A stretch of 64,000 nucleotides of DNA from Acholoe squamosa (Eukaryota; Annelida; Polychaeta; Phyllodocida; Polynoidae), in NCBI GenBank assembly GCA_949317995.1, contig OX439047.1:32092950-32156949 (forward strand). The letters run 5' to 3'. The translations under genes and the position numbers were made by a program. The notes under the pieces are model-generated. The model was given only the letters and a program-made list of their open reading frames with translations. It made no database searches and was not told the DNA's origin. Position 1 is the first letter of the stretch. Each line of letters begins with the position of its first letter. Shown here piece by piece: positions 21,352-28,449 of this stretch.

Positions 21352-24297
21352 CATACATATGTGGACCACTATCACTTTATTTTTCAAGAAATTTGATACA
21401 GAAATAGAAATGTATATCTTAACATATATATATATGGTGAACATATACCTACTATAAAGTAGATATATCTATGTGTCCTTACATGAAGTTAATACAAATC
21501 TTTTCAGCGACTGTTCTCGTATGTTGTGATCTATTCAAATTTTTCAGGGGATGACGAGAGCTCTTCACACCCCCCACCAGGCTCCCAGGACGAAAGAGAA
21601 CTGTACGAGGAAGATCCAGATGAGGTACCCGAGGACGATTACCACAAAACCCTACCAGAGCAGGATATACCTGAGGATGACAACGATCCTGTGACAGTCG
21701 AAGACATACAGGAAAAGGTTCCTCTTGAACCCCGCATATCACGGACTGACATGTTAAACATCTGCAAAGGATTTAACAACCTTATTAATGATGCTGATCC
21801 ACAAAAGAGGGCTGCTGCGTCACTTATTTTTGCCTCAGACCCTCAACGCACAGAAAAGATTTCCATGCTAAGGAGGGCTTTGAAAACTTTGACTTCAGAG
21901 GAAAATGCTTCTGAAGCAACATCCGAAGTAGGAACAGCTCAACCTGCTGAATGCAGGACAAAAGCATATACCTCTCATATGCAAAGTAATTCTCAACCCC
22001 AAACCGGTTCAAGTCAGGGACATACGTCTAAACCCCAAGCTAGTCAGCCACATATGTCCCAACCCCAAGCCTCTGCCAGTCGGGTGCAGGCTACTTCTAG
22101 CAGAAGTCGGGTCAACGATATACCTAAAAAATCTTCCACAAATATATCGCCTTTTCGCAGAATGACCTCCCACATTCCCCAAAATAAAAAAAGGACTGCA
22201 GATGACGAAGGTATACAAGAGCAAACCCATAAAAAGCCCCGACATGCCCCCTCCTTCTCCAAGTTGCTCGAGGAGGAAGAGGAATGCTATGCAGAAATAA
22301 TGGGGTCAGAAGAAATGGAGACTGAATCATATCAGCCTTCTAACAGTACACCTCTCAGTTCTCCTTCCGCTATGAACGTTGTTAACATCTCAGGTTTATC
22401 CCGTATCCAACGGGCTTCTGCCTCCAAGAAGAAAGAACTATTTGCTAAACCAAGGGAAGAGGATAAGATAATGAAAGAAATAGCTAAGTTCCAGAGCGAT
22501 TATGTTAATGGTTTAAAAGACATCAGTCAGAGGATAAATGAGCATATGGACACCACGTCCACTAAAATCAAAGATACCCAGACCAGCTACGCAGAGGGCA
22601 TACGGGAAATGGCTGAGAAAATGTCTTCCCACATGGCGAGAACTTGTGAACAAGCCGAGAAATGTAGGCGTCAGTGCCTGGAAGCCATTCAGGCAATGAC
22701 CAACGACCTGCATGAGAAACTGGAGGAGACTAGAAATACTGCAGTAGCGTTCGAACGTCAGCACATAGCCCGCATTAAGGCTACAAATGAGACAATGTCA
22801 AATAACCAGTCAGAATTTGTGGAAGGAATAAATCTGGTAGGTACTGCAATACATGCCACATTCAAAAGAATGCAGAAAGGACAAGACTGTTTGGCCACTG
22901 GATTGTTAGGTATGACTGAAAGTGCCACAAAGCTATCAAGTAGTCTATCGGTCATCCTGGAAAATCAAAAAAGTTTTTTAGATGCACAGAAACAGTTACA
23001 TTTGCAAAACTTGAAGTTAAATCAGGAGATTCAGGAAAACCGGAACCTTCAACTGTCAGCCCAAAAAGAGGCGGAGAAAGTTTGGAAAGAAATGACTAAG
23101 ATGTCTGTGTTCTTTGCTGCTCAGTTAAACGCAAAATCAACTAAAGATATTTCAACATGTACCCCGACGGACAATCAGATAATTTCACAAGAGGATGAAC
23201 CTCCACATGGGGATCAAATACCCCAACCTGGCCTACCACCCGTCCCGGAGAAAAATCCAAAAGCTGACCTACCTCCATGTGCAGATGAGGGTGAGACAGC
23301 AGGAGACAAACCTGTTTCCCCCAATGTCCAGGAAGACAATATATCCGTTAAATCTGACAAGGAAGAATGTTTGCCTGATAAGATGACAGTTAAATTAACT
23401 CACAACGACCCATCAGAAGGTTCAGCACGTGGTCCCTATTTTTTTTTGGACGCAAAGGACATAGCGGCCATGGAAGTGTCCGACAGCCAAGGTAAAAATG
23501 TTGTGTTCCTAAATATATTTCAACTGAAATTAATTCCACCTGTATTCTTTTCTGTACCATTGATATGTCATTCATCTTTTGAACTATAGAATTTCACTCC
23601 GTGTGTATCAAATTTGGTTCTCCATGGGTTTTCTGTTTCCATAATGTTTAGTTAATCTTTGTAAATAAGAACTATGTGTATTAATATGTATTCCTCTTTA
23701 AAACAGAGGAGCTGAACACTGGTGAAGGGGAGATACACACAGACGTCCAAGCCATGCAGGGTGCAACGATTGCCATTCCACCCGACACGGAGGTTGTACA
23801 CGGTTCAGCTGTCTTTGTTCCATGTCAAAATGTACAGGGAGGTGAAGGCCCGTTAATCGTCCCTGCATCAGGTATAGGCCTAATATGTGCTTTATCTTTT
23901 CTAATGAACTTATTCTGATAAGTAACAAACCAGGATATATGATATTTATCAAACATGCTACATGTTTTAGCAGTTGTTCTTGAAGCCTGAAGTTTAAGAC
24001 GCCCAAAGGTACCCCCCTTAATGCATGATGTTATATCCTTATAAAAAAATGACATGATAAAGAAACATGTGATTATATTTCCTGTGTGGCCGATTTATAG
24101 CGGTTACAGATGTTTTCACCTTCTCCTTTTTTCCAGCTATTGAAGCAATAGACCCAGATTCTAATTCATTGCCAGCCTACAATGTCATGTCAAATGAAGA
24201 AGTGGTATTTGTCCGGGAGGAGAACTTATGCGACGACAATCCTGAGCTGGTTTTAAGGAGGTCCCGTCGTGACAAGAAACCTATCAAAAAGGACTAA
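6786..24297 (+). CDS. Harbinger Myb/SANT-like coiled-coil protein, with one in-frame stop
   Basis: Nine exons join in frame: 6786-6809, 7427-7522, 7746-8415, 8601-8689, 8863-8977, 9195-9353, 21548-23491, 23707-23871 and 24137-24297. They total 1,141 codons and all junctions have GT-AG borders. The N-terminus is acidic, followed by an RGRGR-rich basic tract. A SANT/Myb-type trihelix lies at about 219-300 (GEHWREDELDSLLKGAN ... RTREQCQDKLGYFVQKAKKK). Exon 7 encodes a long helical, coiled-coil-like segment. The protein partners the Harbinger nuclease, aiding its nuclear import and DNA binding. Codon 67 (7824-7826) is TGA, with open frame on both sides, so the copy is either inactivated, read through, or translated from a downstream ATG such as 7872. 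A gypsy element fills intron 6. Confidence 0.85.
7824..7826 (+). other. In-frame TGA in exon 3 of the Myb/SANT gene
   Basis: The stop ends a 66-codon acidic N-terminal reading. The same frame continues without a stop for 15 codons to ATG 7872 and then through the SANT domain. A point mutation is the simplest explanation. Readthrough or reinitiation at 7872 or 7905 would still yield the SANT-containing part. Confidence 0.8.
9409..9434. repeat. (TA)n tract at the gypsy insertion site, left side
   Basis: The gypsy element sits inside a TA microsatellite in intron 6 of the Myb gene. The continuation of the tract lies at 21315-21344. The repeat makes the target duplication (4-6 bp of ATAT) impossible to size exactly. 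Confidence 0.85.
9435..9774 (-). repeat. Gypsy 3' LTR
   Basis: A 340-bp LTR with TGTA...TACA ends. On the minus strand a TATATAA box lies at 9671-9677. The end of ORF3 (to 9643) lies inside it. The same sequence is found at 20975-21314 with no difference that I could see. Confidence 0.95.
9643..11106 (-). CDS. Gypsy ORF3: multi-pass hydrophobic protein in the env position
   Basis: A 487-aa ORF starts 6 nt after the pol stop codon and ends inside the 3' LTR. I do not recognise a family. Four GAVAPQ repeats lie at residues 111-153. These are followed by hydrophobic segments built from a tandem unit of about 42 residues, seen as CEVPVLILIFGLLYM (160-174), CAVPIVALMFALLYM (185-199) and WAVPIAALLFVLRCM (227-241). 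Further hydrophobic segments lie at about 28-45, 73-88, 251-272, 350-375 and 390-420. There is no obvious signal peptide, furin-type cleavage site, fusion peptide or Cys-rich ectodomain, so it does not look like a retroviral-type envelope. Expression would need splicing or reinitiation. Its length in one frame supports coding, but chance cannot be excluded. Confidence 0.55.
   Translation of the reverse strand: MGRGWKYYRLVSSCELSQPAVYQAESSVVTSYVIRLIVIRVISTVKAQEGPDTSFPHVGWGSTGDAHRAATNQLINVLLWLIAALTSNRGAVRPVRDPPSRGVRLGRDDAGAVAPQVMLTLAGAVAPQEALLEDAGAVAPQVRPTLAGAVAPQERQFATCEVPVLILIFGLLYMATAPAGMVTTCAVPIVALMFALLYMACMILCTVFAYTTEVTRATVLAGVVTTWAVPIAALLFVLRCMTCTTLQNVFVYIAEVAMATALFGVIILLISVEGPTATHLSCRPRPAVCDMACAAWDAGITEGATRTGNAFSLPVTMEIRLGEMLTTLRLLLYDRGLSLLHSQVQPIVACCLFGFRMFGLVMQVTMGTDSTLADIVLEGTAVGITSFSLSALDVAGLFNLGGSYSIALFSSWRIGAPYCEFINYNSSCSPLFSRCIEFELKGEECSEVASSQRLLRDFAGQTGSVPHRKVAPRPWRLYKEPRGGRLL
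9775..9787 (-). other. Polypurine tract of the gypsy element
   Basis: On the minus strand AAAGGGGGAAGAG directly abuts the TGTA start of the 3' LTR. This is the expected position and composition of the plus-strand primer for reverse transcription. Confidence 0.9.
10640..10785 (-). repeat. Four-copy CTGGGG...CCCCAG repeat within ORF3
   Basis: The segment CTGGGGGGCAACAGCCCCAG recurs four times with small changes. Each copy is a potential hairpin (CTGGGG pairing with CCCCAG) and encodes GAVAPQ on the minus strand. Slippage-type amplification is likely. Confidence 0.85.
11112..18563 (-). CDS. pol: Gypsy Pol polyprotein with long zinc-finger C-terminal extension
   Basis: This ORF has 2,483 codons. 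Its frame is -1 relative to gag and stays open upstream through the gag stop, so it is probably expressed as Gag-Pol. Numbering from the ATG at 18563, the protease active site is DTGA at 22-25. The reverse transcriptase has Asp381 and YLDD at 443-446. RNase H has TDAS at 591-594, Glu633 and TDH at 657-659. The integrase zinc site is H831, H838, C868, C871, and the catalytic residues are D900, D962 and E998 (D-x61-D-x35-E). A GPY/F-like module lies at about 1115-1175 and a second similar one at about 1219-1277. Beyond come an RS-rich tract (about 1410-1495), two C2H2 fingers (C1509-C1512-H1525-H1530 and C1540-C1547-H1560-H1565) and a Pro/Ser/Thr-rich tail of about 900 residues with three GETVLEPA repeats. 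Gypsy Pol normally ends soon after GPY/F or a chromodomain. Confidence 0.95.
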   Translation of the reverse strand: MGGAGLLVEGTIEGRPVQCLVDTGATVNLVSLAWWQKNGGDRELPPSQERVYSVEGRLMQLRGRWETALSLARGAWPIVLHIADMPTEVILGSNFLREARMMVDMAGERLVLPAAPRAIPSATLVCRIVSQKTTVLAPGSETVIDGYVVGPWNSANLGLVEGLREKEDKRGLLVGRGLIDPREKVAPLRLFNPGQDPVTVYRDMELATVEEVGEVPAEGQEDSPSHCRIVTTEDPRVEPMVQSLVSGVEGKEREQLEELLRSHAGAFQLEPGDIGRANLVEHHIRTDSHPPIKQPPRRLAPHRRGLVDEEVDKMLEAGTIEPAEGPWASPVVLVRKKDGSMRFCVDYRRLNKATVKDAYPLPRIDDSLDTLAGSEWFSTMDLVSGYWQVAMAPEDREKTAFATHRGLYQFTVMPFGLCNAPGTFERLMEVAMRGLQWSSCLVYLDDIVVFSQTFSEHLARLGEVLTRLQKAGLKVKPTKCRMARREVSFLGHVVSREGISTDPKKIEAVRDWPTPASLTEVRSFLGLAGYYRAFVPGFAALSKPLTTLADKGRVFRWDHNCEAAFNRIKQLLTESPILGYPQEEGQVVLDTDASDMGLGAVLSQEQSKREVVLSYGSRTLTKAERNYCVTRRELLAVVFGLKKFRHYLLGRRVLIRTDHAALKWVMSFKEPEGQIARWLQVMDMFDFSVEHRPGSRHGNADGLSRIPCRQCGRSEEEGDDATVSTSHVFAITRQGASDPDRGEEVRGEWRTDQREDPLLSQVIPWVESGTPPTVEELRGKSYPLRSMAAQFQRLEIRQGLLGRWWFAPGTTRHFQLVVPEKRRREVWESCHGAGIVGHFGCTRTIRKCAERWYWPEFRRDLTYWVATCPECLERKPPHAPHRTRMGHVPVGLPMERMAVDLMGPFPTTPEPRANKYVLVMIDYLTKWAEAVPLPDQEASTVGRAFVETIVCRLGPPATLHSDQGRNFQSRLFRETIRLLGILQTRTCAFNPKSDGLVERSNRTIEALLSAVVARDQSDWDLQLPFVMAAYRASSHSSTGVSPNMMMLGRETMVPLTVLYPEGEEELGEGSEGYVARLRRSMASAHEVALGHLGTSVARQERNYNLHARERTIAVGSTVYYLHPIKKKGVSPKLQRFWTGPWEVTRHLAGSVYEIRMGRKTKIVHCDSLKEVPPPPEGVHPLPARTPPEEATATPSPEREGEGFVRTVGGPPGGGPWEGGDTVFYHPTAKGGRRPPSKINWDGPWKVKARRPDGFRVLEKGAVEGLALSSLVRTMPSGKVNDWSRGGAPRARGWYPLGCQSDQRSRSTPGSGRRENWTTRGSRRSRSVPQRDAASDVTKEREEAQPEMSVWNRLGREPKMPGKSKKLASYVIPRVANSSEKRWLSPGPAAGPLQGRRNGKQGSPALSGTAEGRKKEQLTRKSPRVSSLSSSSASPKPRGSSGRGGSRLQGRGRRESPEKSYRNRRSSADDRRGAPGRARSRSPRSPARSRSPARSRKCPHGIMKGSRIPCDICGADFSRRQAMTRHRSRQHPEGELEGWFCPYRKTGCTYATDRQEDMIRHIRNKHRKQGGADHPWVRDSKRMPKPRVVPGLAQSSPSPRKKVAIPVPSESSESDDVEPEDESGGSAPSSPESSQPSEGERTPSPVPPKKALPPQERPAPPRPGRSGDFGASPSISLGSAVSPVLTPAKLLPDAKKGSKRKRSQDRSPRSTSASSARPTRSSPRSSSSSTLERTRRRLDSGSPRGRKRERTIGTPAPPSETATQGETVLEPASQLTTTPPPGSFPLQKLATPAAAAPKKTGAPQGETVLEPALQPTTTPPPVAPPQAPQGETVLEPASQPTTTPPPAGPTRVAPPTPATLPAPTLVSWGPATSTAGTPVSKELLMSLSSAYVAEGTSKEDMARRLTDLLTMWGVPTTAVTSAPSVTAPTQATPQASAAPSVADTPAVTATATATEDPVQYQSVSLSSEEEPEGAPTGVDLSPLLEALPGSPPTASAESPVSEDDEGAHTGSAPQESSAADLPSPICPEATSDAGTTSLSEAQVPSSGYEGTRTGSAPPDTTSSSTVPSAPGVAQGGKHIPPGDTSAVPQSASSPAKPIGQDNALALPSTSNVPALSDPSRVGTSAATMGGVALQHVGEDEAAVAVHHLLAAQTPVELIPTVITLTPEEVGELGRVWDRTSPVELVRLTPVVSMSTQTEGGEPATQPDAKTPSSRWPGGEILPDERADLDALPLATPKTRLCPSDEECGNPLPPEWDSPPASPRRRPRDAAPEHQHTAAREESPPAPGVRPHPMPPTWSSFRHTPPSARRRRRPPPSNMPPAWSPFMFMPWWHVKGRDPDPLERWAAYMIPPRDLGPGYGAITGDLDSHLKVHDANTYTLSNTTSTTYRRVVPPRPSTSTARGGPDQPARRHPAPSAARGAPEPPEPTAARPSDASGDREPPTVDEEEVSRTSHPQEGSPASVSEIRLLTDLRTTHPFGEAPPHQ
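13020..13285 (-). repeat. Three-copy repeat in the Pol tail
   Basis: Three units of roughly 60 bp, spaced by unrelated sequence, encode GETVLEPASQ followed by TTTPPP. They resemble recent internal duplications in a low-complexity coding region. Confidence 0.85.
14040..14135 (-). repeat. GTCCCGCA repeat cluster in the pol extension
   Basis: Six or more GTCCCGCA-type units are crowded here (plus strand TGCGGGAC). They encode RSRSPA-type residues just before the zinc fingers. The 17-mer GGTCCCGCAGTCCCGCA is shared with the gag repeat but is read in a different frame. Confidence 0.8.
18563..18660 (-). other. Gag-Pol overlap and probable -1 frameshift zone
   Basis: The gag frame ends with GAA AAC TAG at 18652-18647. 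The pol frame, one base behind, is open across that stop and continues through the first pol Met at 18563. The heptamer GGAAAAC immediately before the stop resembles a -1 slippery site, though its first three bases are not identical. A stem-loop is plausible just downstream (GTCCTGACTGACTCCCAAGTCAGGAC, arms GTCCTGACT and AGTCAGGAC). Confidence 0.5.
18647..20884 (-). CDS. gag: Gypsy Gag polyprotein
   Basis: A 745-aa Gag. After a short N-terminus there are five GPAVPQ repeats (residues 41-70) and a Pro/Gly-rich region. A strongly charged coiled coil follows (about 305-380, rich in EER/RLAEE). The capsid-like retrotransposon Gag region is at about 465-640 (PIFMPGKFDGTGHLPEYLSHF ... FIESLPDERLRQWIY). 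A single CCHC zinc knuckle, CFHCTKEGHFRRDC, lies at 707-720, 25 residues before the stop. It would assemble the particle and package RNA. The start codon lies 90 nt inside the 5' LTR. It is longer than many gypsy Gags because of the N-terminal extension. Confidence 0.93.
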   Translation of the reverse strand: MASTSASSDGLTREEREEMMAGVRGTVVQIDEEVMLRLPPGPAVPQGPAVPQGPAVPQGPAVPQGPAVPQGPADLWSRSSPAPQPSELPTTGNNILPPSSERAEKKEPLGKSTLFAPSVAVAHTLGGSPGWNLKEQGGRGLEPRTEQPPAGEVLTGTEGGPQSNGRSPVPRGKVGDFAPMGGLGVGRLWERKGPAPHSGLQPPMGRWPEKVGGPSPPHPETEEKKQLPSAGPKGRPTGSPPGFYGRPSTVSQGAWPEDHGNNSPWSIPAPHVSSSPDPRAHIAIPTVWGGVRVDPDEERRQALWVQQWRLSEERRREESRLAIREGERLAQAQQLLRAEEKERERSEEEARSRRLAEEKARELASLTEQMSSMSPGELDPPSSSNPAPLIDSTARELVPEGGPALAEWKRSATEHGLWPPSRSGPAADANLMGSRSTSNIGGMVGEPRLPPSSPRCLSTDALKEWGPRDRLSKPIFMPGKFDGTGHLPEYLSHFDLCRRANGWNNSDAGVFLGLSLTGVARRLISGIETGTEAGYLRLRQALVNRFQPPNQSTVYKSKLRSLERAKGTCLQSHAEEIQRYMRLAYPCADDSTVDIMCRDRFIESLPDERLRQWIYQAMPDDLSGAIQVALHAEACLRSGGAERGAAAARASSTTMAEELAALRKEMKDGQARSEASLARTDAALKKWGRPQEGKRRESTRSRSPVRCFHCTKEGHFRRDCPEWKARIQEAEGQGRKATEVKPAEN
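20648..20765 (-). repeat. 18-bp tandem repeat in gag
   Basis: The 18-bp unit encoding GPAVPQ (GGTCCCGCAGTCCCGCAA) is repeated five times, with partial units at the edge. The units are nearly identical at DNA level, which implies recent slippage or homogenisation. Confidence 0.9.
20957..20973 (-). other. Candidate primer-binding site
   Basis: On the minus strand TGGTGACAGCGGG begins 2 nt inside the 5' LTR. Its TGG start matches complementarity to a tRNA CCA end, in the position expected for minus-strand priming. I cannot name the tRNA. Confidence 0.6.
20975..21314 (-). repeat. Gypsy 5' LTR
   Basis: A 340-bp LTR that appears identical to 9435-9774. The TATATAA box (minus strand, 21211-21217) would drive transcription toward gag. 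The (TA)n host tract resumes at 21315. Confidence 0.95.
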
Positions 24298-25293
24298 TTT
24301 CATTTGTGTGATATATAAGAAATTAAAAACGGTGCTGTAGTTCAAAGTTATATCATATTTTATTGTTAGGCTATTTTGAATGCCTTAGCTTCAAGTATGT
24401 TACCTTAGTTAGGAGAAAGTAATATACAATTTGAAGATATCACGTTCGAAGTTTCCACCTAGACAACATCATTTCATAGAATTGTACAGTAAAGGTAGAA
24501 AATGAAAGACAGAAATCTATAATAGAATCGTATATGTTCGAAGATAAAAAAAAGTTTAAAGCAAGGCATATTTAAGTTCATCACTTTAACTTTGGAGTCT
24601 TCCTTCAGGACTAAATGAAAACTTGTATTCGTTAAGCAGACATGATACATCTATATGCATGGTTGGAGTTATTTTCACTTTAAGGTAAATGGATGCCTCT
24701 TTTGAAAATTTCCTATGTACGCTCGTCATGTATACCGTTCAGCAAAGACAGACATTTTTTATGTTAAGTTGAGTGAAATGGTACATGAGCAAAGATAGTG
24801 GAAAACAAAAGATAAACTGATTTTTGATGTCCCATATACATTATAGTACTCGTTGCAAACTATTGAACAAAGACTTAAGTTCAGGATGAATACATGTATG
24901 TATCAAGATATATTGATGCCAAACAGGCATTTTTGTTTCAGCTTCATGACATGTTTTAAAAAAGTCTGTTTCTTGTTATGGAAGTTCTCAGAATTAATAT
25001 AATACATGGTGCATTCTAAGTAACAGATTATTCTCTATACATGCTAGGCAAAGAAAAACATTTCAGCACAGGATGTGGAAATAAAAAAAAAAGAGGTTAT
25101 TTTAAATTTTATTCATTAAATTTTGCATGTTAGCTTAATTCATTACATGACATGGTTATGTAACCCATGTTTGTTTTCTTCAAGTCATTAGAATAAAAGT
25201 TTGCCATCAGAATTTTTTTCTTGTCCTTCTAATTGTCTTAATATCACATAACAGAATTACACTATTTAGTCAAATTGATTTCATTTAACTTAT
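24298..25293. other. AT-rich gap between the convergent Harbinger genes
   Basis: About 1 kb of AT-rich DNA separates the two 3' ends. It contains AATAAA-like sequences (for example near 25192 on the plus strand). I see no further exon. Confidence 0.6.
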
Positions 25294-26885
25294 TCAGCGG
25301 GGATTGAAGTTATCTTGGATGAAACCCTTCCGCAGGTTCTCAAACTTAGCCGGGGGCTTACGGGAGACATTGTCTGGCTGGGTGATGCGTGGGAATCTTT
25401 GCTTGAACGAGTCCTTTTCCATACTGTCCTTCAATAGGGGATTGCGTGCCACCTTGGCGCAGTTATGTAGTGCCACACAGGACTCGATGACTTTTCCTGC
25501 TGTGGTAGGAGGATGGGCCAGATATCCCCCGCTGCTGTCCAGACAACTGAAAACAAAGAGAGAGACAAAATGGGAAAAATTAAAAATTGTACCAAGTGAC
25601 TGCTTAAAGAGGATGATAGTTTTGACAGGAAAAAAGATATAAAGGATAAATGTAGGAAAATAAATAAATAAATGACTTACCGCCAACGCTGCTTCAACTG
25701 GCCTATAGTCCTCTCTACCCGACTCCTAGTCTTTCGGTGCCACTTGTTGTACGCCACATCAGCGTCTGTTGTCTCCACACGGACAGGGGTGAGGAGGTAG
25801 TCAGTGAGAGGATATCTGAAGGGAAAATATTTGGTTATTGTATATGGATTTCATATATATTTTTTCCTTAAGGATGTATTCCGAAAGGAGTTATGTTCAG
25901 CTAAGTTTGGCCAAAAAATATATAAATGACTTACCCGGAATCTCCCAAGAGGTAATATCCCCCGAACTGTTTTCTCTCTCCCAAGATTTTGATGTCAGAC
26001 CCGTTGAGGCAGTAGATGTCGTTCTGAGACCCAGGATTACTGGCATCTACGTGTGTGATGAGGTACTCAAAGTCGCAGACAATCTGGGAGGAGTAAAAAA
26101 GGGACAAAAATCTTAATATATATATATGTATAAACTGATAGACATATCAAGAAAGAAATTCAATGAAAAAAAATGTACATAAGATATCCTGGTTCTTAGA
26201 AATATATTAGGAAAAGTAATTTACCATGGTATTTATGCTGTAGTATCCTTTGTAACAAAAGAATTGATTTTCGTCTGCCACTACCCCTCGCGGACACTGT
26301 ATAGGTACATGTGTCCCATCTATGAGTCCGAACAGCTTGGGCATTCTGTGTTTCCGATAGAAGAGCATCGCCTTGCTGTTCTTTTCCTCCCGGGAGTGTG
26401 GCCAATGGACATACTCTTGTAGGTGTTCATGGAAATAGTCAGTCACCTTCTCTACAGACCTACACACAGTGGATTTGGAGACGCCGTGAATGTCTCCTAT
26501 GGAGTTGTAGCTGGCTCCAGTGGCGAAATACCTTAGGGCAATCAGGAACTGAAGAAAGCAAAGAAAAGAATATTGTTTTAACATGCCATAATAAAGTCAA
26601 AAGAGGTACAGTAAGGAAAAAATAGGAAAATAAAAGGATAAAAGAAGGATGGACTCCCACCTTAAGCCTATGTGGAACGGCATGCTTGCCCCTCAGGACC
26701 TTCTTTTTCTTCGTAGCGACATAGTTTTTGATGAGAATTCGGGCTACCTCTTTACTGATACGGTAGCGCTGAAGAAATTTTTTCTCAGTGTAGAAGGACA
26801 AAGGATCCTTTCTCTCGTAATACTGCCTAGTAGTGTTCAGGATGTACCCAGGCATTTCTTTCCCTGGTGTAGTACGGCCAAACAT
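25294..26885 (-). CDS. Harbinger DDE transposase (HARBI1-like nuclease)
   Basis: Five exons, 5' to 3' on the minus strand: 26885-26661, 26548-26225, 26083-25935, 25815-25681 and 25546-25294. All have GT-AG borders and join in frame to 361 aa, close to the usual length of the family. A helix-turn-helix-like segment lies at about 80-115 (YNSIGDIHGVSKSTVCRSV). The catalytic triad is present: Asp152 (GLIDGTHVPI), Asp205 (SNPGSQNDIYCL) and Glu267 (RSRVERTIGQLKQRW). The protein cuts and rejoins element ends at 3-bp targets together with the Myb/SANT partner. No disabling change was seen, in contrast to the in-frame stop in the partner gene. An extra upstream non-coding exon is possible. Confidence 0.93.
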
Positions 26886-26969
26886 AGGTCACATGACTTG
26901 GATTGAAAAGGAAGGTCACGACCTACTTAGGAGATATTCATGGGATGCGGGCTTAAAAAAGGCCGCATG

Positions 26970-27200
26970 TTACTTATTTCCCCCGTATGTGACATATGGA
27001 GGGGTACCTGACCCCTCCACATTCTAACCTGAAAATACGGAAGACATGTGGAAAACAGGTTGTCCGCATCTTGAGGTGAAACGCCCAATAAGCCGTATAT
27101 GAATGCGGCCCTCCGTATGTGAAAAAAATGAATGCGGAAAATAGAACAGAAACGGTTTTTTTATATACGGCCCCCGCATGTCATATACGGCCCCCGTATG
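26970..27200. promoter_or_regulatory. Right subterminal CCGTATG motif cluster
   Basis: CCGTATG, CCGCATG and CATATACGG motifs are repeated upstream of the transposase and inside the right TIR, mirroring the left cluster. The region may double as transposase promoter and transposition enhancer (inference). Confidence 0.6.
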
Positions 27201-27223
27201 TTATGAGGTGAAACATCCTCCAA

Positions 27224-28446
27224 ATAGGACAGAGACCAGTCTACATTCTGGGGAACCCCTAGGGGATTCCCTCAATGACATCATATTTCCTGTAGTGAGG
27301 TCAAACATATGGAGTTATAAATTAACATATGGAGTTATGATAATAACATATGGAGTTACAATATTCATATACCGTACATTTTTTTGTGTTCTTATAGGTC
27401 CATATGTGGAATTCAGGAGCAGCTCCAAGGGGGGACCTTGGGGGTATGTGCCCCCCTAGACCCCCTGAAAATGGGCCTTGGTATGACTCTTAACTATAGG
27501 AAATGTGGCACGAGACCCTGGCTGTGCCCCCCTAGACCAAAGTTTCCTTGCTGTGCCCCCCTCTAGACCATCCCTTCTGGATCTGCCCCTGGAATTACAT
27601 ACTGTAGGCTTAAAAAGGCTCATGGCTGAGTAGCTGCTCAATGTTAGATGCTAGAGAGTTTAGCCAAATGGTTAAGGGTCTGGATTTGGGGGAAGGGGAT
27701 CTTATATCTGTGTTGCTTTTAGGAGTGGGTCATTTCTCAGCAACAGGGGAGTGGTAGATTGGGGATGGAGCAGGTTGTCATTTTCTTTTATCAAATCTGA
27801 TATGTGGCATGCAGCATGATAACAAGGACAAAATGATATATCGTATTGTCTTTTATGCGAATCTGGGGCTTCCTAGGCCTTATAGATTAAGTAATACAGA
27901 AATGTTATAGGGGTTTCCTTTAAAGGAAAAGACCAGCCTATTTTATTATAACCTTCCATTTCCTACCCTGTCATGTCACTTTTCTCTCATGTCAATAATA
28001 GTTACCTCACAGGTCAAATTTGAGAAATGGCCATGTCACATGTCAGATCTAGTGTTCCACATCCATAAAAGCTGTCAGTGGTTTGGATTACCCCCTCACA
28101 CATATGGAGCTATTTTTATATTCACATAATTTTAGAAGTCCATATGTAGCAAAGTAGCTCCATATGTTGCAAATTAGGTCCATATGTTGGATACCACCTA
28201 CCCCTTACCCCCTCCACATTTGAGCTATATTTTAGTTCCATATATGGAAGGGATATGGAGAAAAATAAGTCCATATGTTGAACAGAAACAGGTAAAAGTC
28301 CATATGTGAATGTGGAGCTCCATATTTGAATGTGGAGCTCCATATGTTGTTAAAGAAGATATGGAATGATGAACAGAAACAGTTTCTCAATATATGGACC
28401 TATAAATGACATATGGAGCTCCATATATATGTGGAGAAACACACTC
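27224..28446. repeat. Right arm of the outer Harbinger-like element
   Basis: Contains many CATATGGAG and CTCCATATG motifs at 27305-27360 and 28095-28430. It also has a C-rich block (27440-27600) with repeated TGTGCCCCCCTAGACC and a GGCAGATCCAG-type segment (minus strand), probably another small repeat. No coding sequence was recognised. Confidence 0.6.
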
Positions 28447-28449
28447 CAG

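Larger units (their letters stand above)
6409..27220. mobile_element. Inner PIF/Harbinger transposon with both genes, hosting a gypsy element
   Basis: A perfect 19-bp TIR (GAGGATGTTTCACCTCATA at 6409-6427, its complement at 27202-27220) is flanked by a CAA duplication (6406-6408, 27221-27223). Inside are the two standard Harbinger genes facing each other: a Myb/SANT DNA-binding protein gene (6786-24297, +) and a DDE nuclease gene (25294-26885, -). Both subterminal regions are packed with CCGTATG/CATACGG and CGCATG motifs (6436-6640, 26970-27200), likely binding sites for the Myb protein or transposase. Without the 11.9-kb gypsy insertion the element would be about 8.9 kb. Confidence 0.88.
6222..28446. 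mobile_element. Outer Harbinger-like element (interrupted)
   Basis: The left end GAGCGTGTTTCTTCACAT and the inverted right end GAGTGTGTTTCTCCACAT form a TIR. They are flanked by a 3-bp target duplication, CAG (6219-6221 and 28447-28449). Three-base duplications fit PIF/Harbinger. The arms (6222-6405 and 27224-28446) are rich in CATATGGAG/CTCCATATG. The right arm near 27250-27300 resembles the promoter region of the inner element (gggaacccc ... TGACATCA), so the two elements look related. No transposase is visible in the arms, so this was probably a non-autonomous or deleted copy before the inner element landed in it. Confidence 0.6.

Noticed and set aside
27655-27700. tRNA-like SINE head (TTAGCCAAATGGTTAAGGG resembles an A box)
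   Set aside because: No B box and no cloverleaf could be found downstream, so a Pol III unit is not supported.
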